In this document: positions 17,255 through 26,403 of the stretch, in pieces
How the letters are laid out: each line of letters opens with the position of its first letter
How positions within the stretch are numbered: position 1 is the stretch's first letter
Assembly: GCA_903835235.1 (NCBI GenBank)
Contig: CAILMF010000054.1
Location: forward strand, 513,654-577,653
Reading direction: 5' to 3'
DNA from: an uncultured Rhodospirillales bacterium
GTDB taxonomy: Bacteria; Pseudomonadota; Alphaproteobacteria; Acetobacterales; Acetobacteraceae
DNA: 64,000 nt
Program-made: the position numbers and the translations under genes
Notes under the pieces: generated by a model
Seen by the model: only the letters and a program-made list of their open reading frames with translations
What the model was told of the DNA's origin: nothing
The model's database searches: none

Positions 17255-19201
17255 ATGAGCATGATCACCGATATCTTCTCAGAATACTCCCGCGCCTATG
17301 AACAACGCCGCGACGCCGACATGTCGCTGGCCGAGTTCCTGGAAGGTTGCCGCACCGACCCCGGCCGCTACGCCAGCGCGCCCGAACGCATCCTGGCCGC
17401 CATCGGCGAGGCCGAGGTGGTGGACACCGCCAAGGAAGCCCGCCTCGGCCGCATCTTCCTGAACCGCACCATCCGCCGCTACCCCGCCTTCGCCGAGTTC
17501 TACGGCATGGAGGAGACGATCGAGCGCATCGTCGGCTTCTTCCGCCACGCGGCGCAGGGGCTGGAGGAGCGCAAGCAGATCCTCTATCTGCTCGGCCCCG
17601 TCGGCGGCGGCAAGTCCAGCCTGGCGGAGCGCCTGAAGGCGCTGATGGAGCAGGAGCCGATCTATGTGCTGAAGGCCGGCGACGATCTCTCGCCGGTGTT
17701 CGAAAGCCCGCTCGGCCTGTTCAACCCCGAGACAATGGGTGCAGCGCTGGAGGAACGCTACGGCATTCCGCGCCGCCGCCTGAACGGGCTGATGAGCCCC
17801 TGGTGCATCAAGCGCCTGGACGAGTTCGGCGGCGACATCACCAGGTTCCGCGTCGCCAAGGTGCGGCCCTCTCGCCTGCGCCAGATCGGCATCGCCAAGA
17901 CCGAACCAGGTGACGAGAACAACCAGGACATCTCAAGCCTGGTCGGCAAGGTGGACATCCGCAAGCTGGAGGTCTTCCCGCAGAACGACCCGGACGCCTA
18001 CAGCTTCTCCGGCGGCCTGAACCGCGCGAACCAGGGCATCCTGGAGTTCGTCGAGATGTTCAAGGCACCGATAAAAATGCTGCACCCGCTGCTGACCGCG
18101 ACGCAGGAAGGCAACTACATCGGCACCGAGAATATCGGCGCCCTGCCCTATACCGGCATCATCCTGGCCCACTCCAACGAGAGCGAGTGGCAGACCTTCA
18201 AGAACAACAAGAACAACGAAGCCTTCATCGACCGCATCTACGTCATCAAGGTGCCCTACTGCCTGCGGGCGACCGAGGAGCAGAAGATCTACGCCAAGCT
18301 GGTCAGCAGCAGCGAGCTGGCCGCGGCCCCCTGCGCGCCGGCGACGCTGGAGATGCTGGCCAAGTTCAGCGTGTTGTCCCGCCTGCGCAAGCACGAGAAC
18401 AGCAACCTCTTCGCCAAGATGCGCGTCTACGACGGCGAAAGCCTGAAGGAGACCGACCCGCGCGCCAAGACGATGCAGGAATACCGCGACGCCGCCGGCC
18501 CGGACGAGGGCATGGAGGGCACCAGCACGCGCTTCGCGTTCAAGGTGCTGGCCGCCACCTTCAACCACGACACCACCGAGATCTCCGCCGACCCGGTGCA
18601 CCTGATGTACGTGCTGGAGCAGTCCATCCGGCGCGAGCAATACGCCGAGGAGACCGAGAAGCGCCTGCTGGAGTTCATCAAGGGCGAGCTGGCGCCGCGC
18701 TACGCCGAGTTCATCGGCAACGAGATCCAGAAGGCCTACCTGGAATCCTACAGCGAATACGGCCAGAACCTGTTCGACCGCTACGTGTCCTACGCCGACG
18801 CCTGGATCGAGGACATGGACTACAAGGACCCCGACACCGGGCAGATGCTGAACCGCGACCTGCTCAACCAGGAACTGACCAAGATCGAAAAGCCCGCGGG
18901 CATCGCCAACCCCAAGGACTTTCGGAATGAGGTGGTGAAGTTCGCGCTGCGGGCGCGGGCCAATCGCGGCGGCCAGAACCCGCGCTGGACCAGCTACGAG
19001 AAGCTGCGCGAGGTGATCGAGAAGCGCATGTTCTCACAAGTTGAAGACCTGCTGCCGGTGATCAGCTTCGGCAGCAAGAAGGACAGCGACACCGAAAAGA
19101 AGCACAGCGACTTCGTCGCCCGCATGACGGAGCGCGGCTACACCGAACGGCAGGTGCGACGCCTGGTGGAATGGTACATGCGCGTCAAGCAGGCCGGCTG
19201 A
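17255..19201 (+). CDS. prkA: PrkA family serine protein kinase
   Basis: 648 residues, the usual PrkA/YeaG length. The ATG at 17255 (MSMITDIFSEYSRAYEQRR) follows GCAGGAGCG. An AAA-like N-terminal domain has Walker A GPVGGGKSS at residues 114-122, followed by the PrkA C-terminal domain. PrkA phosphorylates proteins and, as YeaG in E. coli, works in stationary-phase and nutrient-stress survival. It is followed after 10 bases by yeaH and then spoVR, the conserved three-gene order. Cytoplasmic. Confidence 0.95.
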   Translation: MSMITDIFSEYSRAYEQRRDADMSLAEFLEGCRTDPGRYASAPERILAAIGEAEVVDTAKEARLGRIFLNRTIRRYPAFAEFYGMEETIERIVGFFRHAAQGLEERKQILYLLGPVGGGKSSLAERLKALMEQEPIYVLKAGDDLSPVFESPLGLFNPETMGAALEERYGIPRRRLNGLMSPWCIKRLDEFGGDITRFRVAKVRPSRLRQIGIAKTEPGDENNQDISSLVGKVDIRKLEVFPQNDPDAYSFSGGLNRANQGILEFVEMFKAPIKMLHPLLTATQEGNYIGTENIGALPYTGIILAHSNESEWQTFKNNKNNEAFIDRIYVIKVPYCLRATEEQKIYAKLVSSSELAAAPCAPATLEMLAKFSVLSRLRKHENSNLFAKMRVYDGESLKETDPRAKTMQEYRDAAGPDEGMEGTSTRFAFKVLAATFNHDTTEISADPVHLMYVLEQSIRREQYAEETEKRLLEFIKGELAPRYAEFIGNEIQKAYLESYSEYGQNLFDRYVSYADAWIEDMDYKDPDTGQMLNRDLLNQELTKIEKPAGIANPKDFRNEVVKFALRARANRGGQNPRWTSYEKLREVIEKRMFSQVEDLLPVISFGSKKDSDTEKKHSDFVARMTERGYTERQVRRLVEWYMRVKQAG

Positions 19202-19211
19202 TAGGACCGCC

Positions 19212-20519
19212 ATGGAGATCCTGGACCGCAGGCTCAACCCGAAAGGCAAGAGCCTGCCGAACCGCCAACGCTTCCTGCGCCGCGCCAAGGCGCTGATCCA
19301 GGACGCGGTGCGGGACAGCAGCGCCCAGCGGGACATCCGCGGCGCTGACGGTGGCGGCGAGGTCAGCATACCCATGCATGGCGTGCGTGAGCCCAGCTTC
19401 AGCCTGGGCCAGGGCGGCATGCGCGAACATGTGCTGCCCGGGAACAAGGAATACCGCGAGGGCGATGAAATCCAGCGCCCGCCCGGCGGTGGCGGCGGCG
19501 GCTCCGGCAATGAGGGCAGCGACGACGGCGGCGGCGAGGACAGCTTCCGCTTCGTCCTTAGCCGCGAGGAGTTCCTGGAGCTGTTCCTGGACGATCTTGA
19601 GCTGCCCGACCTGGCCAAGCGCCGCCTGGCGCAGCTGGTGGACCCGGCCTTCCGCCGCGCCGGCTACACCTCCAGCGGCTCGCCGGCCAATCTTTCGCTG
19701 TCGCGCACGCTGCGCAACAGCCTGTCGCGCCGCATCGCGCTGAAGCGGCCGAAGCCCGAAAGCATCGCGCAGTTCGAAGCCGAGATCGCGCGCCTCGAAG
19801 CCCTCGGCGACCCCGAGGGTGACATCCCGGAACTCCGCGCCCAGCTGGACCGTGCCCTGCGCCGCAGCCAGCGCATTCCGTACATCGACCCGATCGACGT
19901 GCGCTACCGCCGGTTCGAGCCGGTGCCGCGCCCCGTGGCGCAGGCGGTGATGTTCTGCCTGATGGATGTGTCGGGCAGCATGACCGAGGACATGAAGGAC
20001 CTGGCCAAGCGCTTCTACATGTTGCTCTATTTGTTCCTTCAGCGGCGCTACAAACAAGTAGAGGTCGTCTTCATCCGCCACACGCATGAGGCCAAGGAGG
20101 TCGACGAGCAGACCTTCTTCCACAGCCGGGAAACCGGCGGCACGCTGGTCTCCACCGCGCTGGAGGAAATGCGCAAGGTCATCGAGGCCCGCTTCCCACC
20201 GGCCGAATGGAACATCTACGCCGCCCAGGCCAGCGACGGCGACAACGCCGCCGGCGACAGCACGCGCACCGCCCGCCTGTTGCTGGAACACATCCTGCCG
20301 GCGGTGCAATACTACGCCTATATCGAGGTCGGCCGCGACGGCGAGCACGGCATGCCCGGCTTCCCCCGCGGCGCCACCGACCTGTGGCGCACCTATGAAC
20401 AGCTCGTCGCCTCCGGCGCCCCGATGGCGATGAAGCGCGTCCGCAACCGGCGCGAAATCTTCCCCGTCTTCCGCGAACTCTTCCGCAAGCGCGGGCTGAC
20501 CGAGGAGGCCACCGCATGA
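19212..20519 (+). CDS. yeaH: YeaH/YhbH family protein (DUF444)
   Basis: 435 residues. It has a Gly/Ser-rich linker near residues 95-110 and a von Willebrand factor A-like domain with the metal-site motif DVSGSM at about residue 252, followed by TEDMKDLAKRFY. The family is nearly always found with PrkA and SpoVR. A metal-dependent protein-protein contact role is inferred from the VWA motif. It overlaps spoVR as ATGA (20516-20519), so production of the two is coupled. The biochemical role is still poorly defined. Confidence 0.93.
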   Translation: MEILDRRLNPKGKSLPNRQRFLRRAKALIQDAVRDSSAQRDIRGADGGGEVSIPMHGVREPSFSLGQGGMREHVLPGNKEYREGDEIQRPPGGGGGGSGNEGSDDGGGEDSFRFVLSREEFLELFLDDLELPDLAKRRLAQLVDPAFRRAGYTSSGSPANLSLSRTLRNSLSRRIALKRPKPESIAQFEAEIARLEALGDPEGDIPELRAQLDRALRRSQRIPYIDPIDVRYRRFEPVPRPVAQAVMFCLMDVSGSMTEDMKDLAKRFYMLLYLFLQRRYKQVEVVFIRHTHEAKEVDEQTFFHSRETGGTLVSTALEEMRKVIEARFPPAEWNIYAAQASDGDNAAGDSTRTARLLLEHILPAVQYYAYIEVGRDGEHGMPGFPRGATDLWRTYEQLVASGAPMAMKRVRNRREIFPVFRELFRKRGLTEEATA

Positions 20520-22102
20520 GCGCCGGAACATTGAGCCCCCGCTCGCCGGAGAGCGAGAATAGCCCGCGCTCGCAAGCGAGCGACCTCCTTCTCTACCAAG
20601 GCAGCGAATGGGATTTCGAGACGCTGCGCCGCATCCATGATGCCTGCGAGGAAATCGCGCTGGGCGAAATGGGCCTCAGCGTCTACCCCAACCGCATCGA
20701 GGTGATCAGCAGCGAGCAGATGCTGGACGCCTATGCCAGCACCGGCCTGCCGCTGTTCTACAAGCACTGGTCCTTCGGCAAGCACTTCGCCCAGCATGAG
20801 GCGCTTTACCGCAAGGGCCTGCGCGGCCTGGCCTATGAGATCGTCATCAACTCCGACCCCTGCGTCAGCTACGTGATGGAGGAGAACACCGCGACCCTGC
20901 AGGCGCTGGTCATCGCCCATGCGGCCTTCGGTCATAACCACTTCTTCAAGAACAACCGCATCTTCAAGGACTGGACGGATGCCAAGGGCATCCTGGACTA
21001 CCTGGAGTTCGCCAAGAACTTCGTCGCCCGGGCCGAGGAACGCTTCGGCGAGGTGGCGGTGGAACGCACTCTGGACGCCGCCCATGCGCTGATGAGCCAG
21101 GGCGTGCATCGCCAGCGCCAGCGCCGCGTGCCGGACCTGCGCACCGAGGAGTTGCGCGAGCGCGAGCGCCGTGAGTACGACGCCGAGCGCTTCAACGACC
21201 TGTGGCGCACCGTGCCGGGCAAGACCCAGGCGCATGTGCCGCCGAGCGAACTTGAGCGTCGCCGTTCGCTGCTCCAATTGCCGCAGGAAAACCTGCTCTA
21301 TTTCCTGGAGAAATCCGCCCCGCGCCTGGCCCCCTGGCAGCGCGAGATCGTCCGCATCGTCCGCAACGTCGCCCAGTATTTTCACCCGCAGCGGCAAACA
21401 AAAATGATGAACGAGGGCTGCGCCACCTACACCCACTACCGCGTCCTCAACCGCCTGCACGAACAGGGCCGCATCAGCGACGGCGCCATGCTGGAGGTGC
21501 TGCACAACCACAGCAGCGTCATCATGCAGCCGGAATTCGACGACCCCCGCTATTCCGGCATCAACCCCTATGCTCTGGGCTTCGCGATGATGCAGGACAT
21601 CGAGCGCATCTGCGAACACCCGACCGAGGAGGACCAGGAATGGTTCCCCGACATCGCCGGCTGCGGCGACGCCATGCCAGTGCTGCGGGAAGCCTGGGCG
21701 GAATACCGCGACGAGAGCTTCATCCTGCAATTCCTCTCGCCGCACCTGATCCGCAAGCTGCGGCTGTTCCATCTGTCTGACGACAGCGGCAAGCCGGCGC
21801 TGCGGGTGGACGCGGTGCATGACGAACGCGGCTATCGCCGGGTGCGCCAGGCGCTGGCCCGGCAATACGACCCGGCCTGGACCGAACCCGACATCCAGGT
21901 GGTGGACGTCGACCTCTCCGGCGACCGCCGGCTGATCCTGGAGCACCGCGTCCTGCACGGCCGCACGCTGGAGGAAAAGGAGGCCCGCCTGGTGCTGCGC
22001 CACCTTGCCTACCTGTGGAGCTACGACGTGCTGCTGAAGGAGGTAGACCCCAACACCGGCGCCGTGCTGCGCGAGCACGCGGTGGCGCCACCACGGGACT
22101 GA
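20516..22102 (+). CDS. spoVR: SpoVR family protein (YcgB-like)
   Basis: 528 residues, typical of SpoVR/YcgB (about 500-510) plus a slightly long N-terminus. The conserved core starts at about residue 24 (LLYQGSEWDFETLRRIHD) and includes FGHNHFFKNN and the NEGCATYTHY block. Residues 5-22 (LSPRSPESENSPRSQASD) are encoded by DNA with two short palindromes and look like an added segment. The third member of the PrkA-YeaH-SpoVR stress set. First named for spore cortex formation in Bacillus, but general in non-sporing bacteria. Confidence 0.93.
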   Translation: MSAGTLSPRSPESENSPRSQASDLLLYQGSEWDFETLRRIHDACEEIALGEMGLSVYPNRIEVISSEQMLDAYASTGLPLFYKHWSFGKHFAQHEALYRKGLRGLAYEIVINSDPCVSYVMEENTATLQALVIAHAAFGHNHFFKNNRIFKDWTDAKGILDYLEFAKNFVARAEERFGEVAVERTLDAAHALMSQGVHRQRQRRVPDLRTEELRERERREYDAERFNDLWRTVPGKTQAHVPPSELERRRSLLQLPQENLLYFLEKSAPRLAPWQREIVRIVRNVAQYFHPQRQTKMMNEGCATYTHYRVLNRLHEQGRISDGAMLEVLHNHSSVIMQPEFDDPRYSGINPYALGFAMMQDIERICEHPTEEDQEWFPDIAGCGDAMPVLREAWAEYRDESFILQFLSPHLIRKLRLFHLSDDSGKPALRVDAVHDERGYRRVRQALARQYDPAWTEPDIQVVDVDLSGDRRLILEHRVLHGRTLEEKEARLVLRHLAYLWSYDVLLKEVDPNTGAVLREHAVAPPRD

Positions 22103-22172
22103 CCCCTTGCCGCCGTTGCCGTTGCACGAAACTCCTGGTTAAGCTCTCGGCCACGTTTGCCAGGAGGCCCCG

Positions 22173-22592
22173 ATGTCCAGCACCAGCAGCCGCGCCGAGG
22201 CGGCCAATTTCGACCTCTATTTGCTCATCGCCCGCATCCTGCTGGTGGTCATCTTCCCGATCAGCGGCTGGGCCAAGTTCGGCAACGTCGCGGGCACCGT
22301 GACCATGCTGGGCAACCTGGGCACACCGATGCCGGGCATCGCCGTCTGGCTGGCCATCGGGTTCGAGCTGATCCTGCCGGTGCTGGTCGTCATCGGGTTG
22401 TTCACCCGCTGGGCCGCACTCGGCCTCATCATCTACACCCTCTGCACCATCGTCCTTGCGCACCGCTTCTGGGAGTTTTCCGGTCAGGCGCAGTTCGGCC
22501 AGACCATGAGCTTCTTCAAGAACATCTCGGTCATGGTCGGGCTTGGCTTCATCATGCAGTTCGGCCCCGGGCGGTATGCCCTGAAGCCATAG
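22173..22592 (+). CDS. DoxX family membrane protein
   Basis: 139 residues with four hydrophobic segments (about residues 12-33, 53-75, 80-100 and 110-130). The family motif is FPISGWAKFG near the end of the first helix. DoxX proteins are small inner-membrane proteins linked in other bacteria to quinone or oxidative-stress chemistry; the exact role is not settled. Ribosome-binding site AGGAGG about 8 bases upstream. It appears monocistronic after spoVR, separated by 70 bases, and convergent with the GAF gene. Confidence 0.85.
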   Translation: MSSTSSRAEAANFDLYLLIARILLVVIFPISGWAKFGNVAGTVTMLGNLGTPMPGIAVWLAIGFELILPVLVVIGLFTRWAALGLIIYTLCTIVLAHRFWEFSGQAQFGQTMSFFKNISVMVGLGFIMQFGPGRYALKP

Positions 22593-22605
22593 GTGCGCTG
22601 CGCCC

Positions 22606-23100
22606 TCAAGCCGTAACGCGCTGAAGCAACGGCACCGCCAGCCCGGCAAACACCAGGCCGGCGGTGACATCCGCCGGCGAATACCAGCCTTCCGCGTGCA
22701 GCAGGTTCAGCACGCCCAGCGTCACCCCGCCGGCCCGCACCGGCAGGTTCAGCCCGCTGCCCAGGCCCACCGCCTCCAGCGCGGCGAAATCCGGGTAGGC
22801 GAAGCGCATCGCCGCCGCCCCCGTGCCGGTCCAGGGCCGGCCTTCATGCACCACCTGGGTCACGAAGGGCCGCCCTTCGCTGGGCTTGCCGCCACCCACC
22901 GGCCATTCCACCGGGCGCGAGGAATACACCCGGCGGTTCCAGCCGGTCGCGGCCTCATGCGCCATCACGGTGAAGAAGCCGTGGCCGAAGGCGGCCTGCA
23001 AGGCCGCATCCAGCGCGGCAAAGCCGGCTGCGGGCGTGGTTGCCTCGCGGATCGCAAGGGCGGCGGCGTTCAGGTAGGGCAGCGGGTCAGGGCGCGTCAT
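22606..23100 (-). CDS. GAF-domain protein
   Basis: 164 residues from the ATG at 23100 (MTRPDPLPYLNAAALAI). Longer in-frame upstream sequence overlaps the divergent gene and is not convincing. One GAF-like domain is visible: an FFTVMAHEAATG sheet start, GLGSGLNLPVRAGG and TLGVLNLLHAEGWYS. GAF domains bind small ligands or form dimers. There is no attached kinase, cyclase or DNA-binding domain, so it is a stand-alone sensor or possibly a free-methionine-sulfoxide-reductase-like protein. I did not see that enzyme's cysteines, so the sensor reading is preferred. Confidence 0.7.
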   Translation of the reverse strand: MTRPDPLPYLNAAALAIREATTPAAGFAALDAALQAAFGHGFFTVMAHEAATGWNRRVYSSRPVEWPVGGGKPSEGRPFVTQVVHEGRPWTGTGAAAMRFAYPDFAALEAVGLGSGLNLPVRAGGVTLGVLNLLHAEGWYSPADVTAGLVFAGLAVPLLQRVTA

Positions 23101-23268
23101 GGCCGCATCATGGCGGGATTCGGGCCGGAGCAACAACGGTGTAACGCCGGGTGTTGAAAGCTTCACCGCCAGGGGCAACCGCCGACACCCGCCCGCTGCC
23201 ATAGTCCCACCCATGGCGCCGAACGGACGCCGCCCCGGGGCTCCCCGGACCCACTGAGGACAACGACC

Positions 23269-23562
23269 ATGCGTATCCTGCTTCCCAGCCTCGCCGCCGC
23301 CGCACTGACCGTGGCGATGGGGATTTCGGCGCCGAACCAGGCTTCGGCGCAGGTCATTCAGGCCCATTGGAGCCACGGTGGCGGTGGTGGCTACGGCTAC
23401 AGCGGCGGTTATGGCGGCGGCTACGGCGGCTACCGCTACGCCCCGCCTCCCCCGCCGGCCTATGGTTACGGTGGGTATCGCCCCTGGCACCACCATGGCG
23501 GTTGGGACCGCCCCTACTACGCCCCGCGGGGGTACGGCGGCTACGGCTACGGCCGCTGGTAA
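23269..23562 (+). CDS. Small secreted Gly/Tyr-rich protein
   Basis: 97 residues: a clear signal peptide (MRILLPSLAAAALTVAMG, cleavage near ASAQ at residues 25-28), then a low-complexity mature part of GYGG/GGY repeats, a PPPPP run and a WHHHGGW stretch. There is no known fold. The composition is that of small periplasmic or cell-surface proteins seen in many alphaproteobacteria; the histidines could bind metals. A strong terminator hairpin follows 10 bases after the stop, which supports a real, separately expressed gene. Function unknown. Confidence 0.7.
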   Translation: MRILLPSLAAAALTVAMGISAPNQASAQVIQAHWSHGGGGGYGYSGGYGGGYGGYRYAPPPPPAYGYGGYRPWHHHGGWDRPYYAPRGYGGYGYGRW

Positions 23563-23572
23563 CACCCATCCG

Positions 23573-23606
23573 AAGGGCCGGAGCCGGCAAGGCTCCGGCC
23601 CTTTGC
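23573..23606 (+). terminator. Intrinsic terminator after the Gly/Tyr-rich gene
   Basis: Perfect 13-base-pair stem (23573-23585 and 23591-23603) with loop GGCAA, very G+C-rich and followed by a short T-containing tail. It is the clearest terminator in the window. Confidence 0.75.
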
Positions 23607-23627
23607 GTTTCGGCTCTGCCGTCCTAG

Positions 23628-23652
23628 GCTTCCCCCAACTCACGGGGGAAGC
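23628..23652 (+). promoter_or_regulatory. Hairpin covering the ribosome-binding site of the MBL gene
   Basis: Perfect 9-base-pair inverted repeat GCTTCCCCC / GGGGGAAGC (23628-23636 and 23644-23652) with a 7-base loop. The right arm is the only Shine-Dalgarno-like sequence for the ATG at 23658. A -10-like TAGGCT overlaps the left arm. If the transcript starts upstream of the left arm, folding would hide the ribosome-binding site. Confidence 0.45.
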
Positions 23653-23657
23653 GAGAC

Positions 23658-24533
23658 ATGCGGCAGTTGCGGATCGGCGACGTCACCATTTCCAGCATCA
23701 TCGAGCGCGACGGCCCCTGGCGCGCCCCGCAGGACATGTTCCTGAACTACGACGCCGCGAAGGCCGCGGACATGCTCCGCACCATGGACCCCGAGGGCAT
23801 CGACCCCGTCACCGGCAAGCTGGTCATCACCTACCAGACCTTCGTGGTGCAGACGCCCAGGCACACCATGCTGGTGGATACCTGCACCGGCGAGGACAAG
23901 GGCTGGGAAGCCCCGATGGACTTCGACAAGACCCCCTGGAAGGACGGCTTCAAGGCGCTGGGCCTGAAGCTGACGGATATCGACTACGTCTTCTGCACCC
24001 ACCTGCACATCGACCATTGCGGCTGGAACACCACGCTGCAGAACGGCCGCTGGGTGCCGACCTTCCCCAAGGCAAAATACGTCTTCCACAAACGCGAATA
24101 CGCCGCCTGGGAAAAGCTGAACGGCCAGGATGCCAGCGACAAGCGCGCCAAGACCTGGGCGATGAACTGCGAACCCGTGGTCGCCGCCGGCCAGGCGCTG
24201 CTGGTGGATGACGACTACCAGCTGGACGACTGCATCACCCTGACGCCGACGCCGGGCCATTCGCCCTGCCATTGCTGCGTCAACATCCACTCCGGCGGCC
24301 AGCGTGCCAGCGTGACGGGCGACATGATGCACCACGCCCTGCAATGCCGTGACCCCGAGATGTCCACCGTCTTCGACTGGGATCCGAAGGAAGCCGCCAC
24401 CGCCCGCCGCAGCTTTTTGACCAGCGTGGCGGATACGCCGACCATGCTGCTGCCGATCCACTTCCCCACCCCCACGGTCGGCCGCGTCACCTCCCGTGCC
24501 GATGGCGCCTTCGACTGGAAGTACCTCCGGTGA
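23658..24533 (+). CDS. MBL-fold metallo-hydrolase
   Basis: 291 residues of the metallo-beta-lactamase superfamily. The zinc motif is HLHIDHCGW (HxHxDH) near residues 115-123, with a GHSPCH histidine further on and a late IHFPTPTVG segment. The layout resembles N-acyl-homoserine-lactone lactonases and related hydrolases. No signal peptide. First gene of a six-gene plus-strand operon; the next gene starts with a GTG overlapping this stop. It probably opens a lactone or ester, but the substrate is not shown. Confidence 0.85.
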   Translation: MRQLRIGDVTISSIIERDGPWRAPQDMFLNYDAAKAADMLRTMDPEGIDPVTGKLVITYQTFVVQTPRHTMLVDTCTGEDKGWEAPMDFDKTPWKDGFKALGLKLTDIDYVFCTHLHIDHCGWNTTLQNGRWVPTFPKAKYVFHKREYAAWEKLNGQDASDKRAKTWAMNCEPVVAAGQALLVDDDYQLDDCITLTPTPGHSPCHCCVNIHSGGQRASVTGDMMHHALQCRDPEMSTVFDWDPKEAATARRSFLTSVADTPTMLLPIHFPTPTVGRVTSRADGAFDWKYLR

Positions 24534-25489
24534 AGCAGCGCAACCTCGGCAAGTCCGGCCTGCTGGTCAGCGAGGTCGGGCTCGGCTGCAACAATTTCGG
24601 CAGTCGGCTGGACATGGCGGGCACCCGCGCCGTGGTGGCCGCGGCGCTGGATCTCGGCATCACCTTCTTCGACACGGCGGATGTCTACGCCCGCCCGCAT
24701 CCCGGCCGGTCCGAGGAATACCTCGGCACCGTGCTGGGCGCCGACCGCAAGCGGATCGTGCTGGCCAGCAAGTTCGGCGGCGCCATGCCGGAAGGGCGCG
24801 GCGGCAGCCGGCGCTGGGTGATGCAGGCGGTGGAGGACAGCCTGCGCCGGCTGAAGACCGACTGGATCGACCTGTACCAGTTCCACCGCCCGGACCCGCT
24901 GACGCCGCTGGAGGAAACCCTCCGCGCCATGCAGGACCTCGTGACGCAGGGAAAACTCCGCTACCTCGGCATCTCCAACTTCGCGCCGTGGCAGGTGGCG
25001 GATGCGGTCTGGACCGCGCGGGAACTCGGCGGCGCCGGGATTGTAAGCTGCCAGGACGAGTACAGCGTCCTCAGCCGAGACCCCGACAGCGGCCAGTTGG
25101 AGGCGATGCAGCATTACGGCCTGGGCCTGCTGCCCTACTTCCCGCTGGCCAGCGGCATGCTGACCGGCAAGTACCGGCGCGAGGCGCTGCCCAACCAGGG
25201 CACCCGCCTGGTCAGCTCCCCGCTGCTGCGCGACCATTTCCTGACCGACGCCAACCTGGCGATGGTCGAGAAGCTCCAGGCCTTCTGCGACGCCCGAGGC
25301 CATACCATGGTGGAACTGGCCTTCTCCTGGCTGCTCGCCCGCCCCTGCGTGGCCAGCGTCATCGCCGGCGCCAGCAACCGCGCCCAGCTGGAACAGAATG
25401 TCGCCGCCACCGGCTGGCGACTGACGGCCGAGGATTTGTCCGAAATCGACGCGATCTCCCCACCCCCGCCGAGGATGGTGCACGTATGA
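24530..25489 (+). CDS. Aldo/keto reductase
   Basis: 319 residues starting with GTG at 24530, overlapping the previous stop (GTGA). The AKR signature is visible: DTADVYARPHPGRSEEYLG (catalytic Asp and Tyr), LASKFG (Lys) and YQFHRPDP (His). The C-terminal NADPH segment is SVIAGASNRAQLEQN. It resembles the AKR11/13-like group of soluble reductases. It would reduce a carbonyl or oxidise an alcohol of the pathway compound. The overlap at both ends indicates a coupled operon. Confidence 0.88.
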   Translation: MKQRNLGKSGLLVSEVGLGCNNFGSRLDMAGTRAVVAAALDLGITFFDTADVYARPHPGRSEEYLGTVLGADRKRIVLASKFGGAMPEGRGGSRRWVMQAVEDSLRRLKTDWIDLYQFHRPDPLTPLEETLRAMQDLVTQGKLRYLGISNFAPWQVADAVWTARELGGAGIVSCQDEYSVLSRDPDSGQLEAMQHYGLGLLPYFPLASGMLTGKYRREALPNQGTRLVSSPLLRDHFLTDANLAMVEKLQAFCDARGHTMVELAFSWLLARPCVASVIAGASNRAQLEQNVAATGWRLTAEDLSEIDAISPPPPRMVHV

Positions 25490-26403
25490 TGATCTCGATC
25501 ACGCCCCTGGGCTACGCCGCCGGCGCCGAAGTCACCGGTGTCGACTTCACCCAGCCGCTGGACAACAGCACGCGGGACACGCTGTACAGCGCCTGGCTCA
25601 AGCACATCGTGCTGGTGTTCAAGGGCGCCGAGCAGCTGACGCCGGAACAGCACATCGCCTTCAGCCGCAACTTCGGCAAGCTGGATGGGCATGAAAGCCA
25701 GGTGCCGGAGACGCTCTATCCCGGCCTGCCGGAAATCCTGCTGATCACCACCAAGCCCATCCAGGGCAAGCCCAGCAGCAGCCGCAACGCCGGCCGCAAC
25801 TGGCACACCGACCTCAGCTATTCCACCCGCCCGGCCAAGGGCGCCCTGCTGCTGTGCAAGGAAAAGCCGGAAGTCGGCAGCGACACGCTCTTCGCCAACC
25901 ACTACCTCAGCTACGAGACGCTGAGCCCGACCATGCGCGCCTTCCTCGACCCGCTGGAATGCGTGCACGACGCCACACTCATAAAAGGCATCGAGAAGCG
26001 CGACCCCGCCCATGTGGCGGAGATGAAGCGCCGCAATCCGCCGGTCATCCACCCCCTGGTGCGCGTCCACCCCGAAACCGGCCGCAAGTCGCTGCTGGTG
26101 AATGAGCGCATCAGCGGCATCGTCGGCCTGACGGATGAGGAAGGCACCATGCTGCTGCGCTTCCTGAACCAGCACGCCACGGCGCAGGAGTTCATCTACC
26201 GCCACCGCTGGTCGGTCGGCGATATCGTGCTGTGGGACAACCGCTGCACCAGCCATATCGCGCTGGCCGATTTCGACACCAACCAGGCCCGGCTGATGCT
26301 GCGCTGCTCGCTGGAAGGCGAAGTCGTCAGCGGCCGCCTGGCAGAGCGCGTCGAGGCTGAAAGCAAGGAAAGCCTGCTGCAAGCCATCGCGGCCGCGGCA
26401 TGA
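25486..26403 (+). CDS. TauD/TfdA family Fe(II)/2-oxoglutarate-dependent dioxygenase
   Basis: 305 residues. Two adjacent ATGs at 25486 and 25489 overlap the aldo/keto reductase stop. The Fe(II) site is HTD in NWHTDLSY (about residues 106-108) with the distal His in DNRCTSHIALADF. The 2-oxoglutarate-binding Arg is in RLMLRCSLEG. TauD/TfdA enzymes hydroxylate sulfonates, phenoxyacids and other small molecules, releasing sulfite, aldehyde or the like. The neighbouring reductase and SDR could process the product. The exact substrate is unknown. Confidence 0.88.
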   Translation: MMISITPLGYAAGAEVTGVDFTQPLDNSTRDTLYSAWLKHIVLVFKGAEQLTPEQHIAFSRNFGKLDGHESQVPETLYPGLPEILLITTKPIQGKPSSSRNAGRNWHTDLSYSTRPAKGALLLCKEKPEVGSDTLFANHYLSYETLSPTMRAFLDPLECVHDATLIKGIEKRDPAHVAEMKRRNPPVIHPLVRVHPETGRKSLLVNERISGIVGLTDEEGTMLLRFLNQHATAQEFIYRHRWSVGDIVLWDNRCTSHIALADFDTNQARLMLRCSLEGEVVSGRLAERVEAESKESLLQAIAAAA

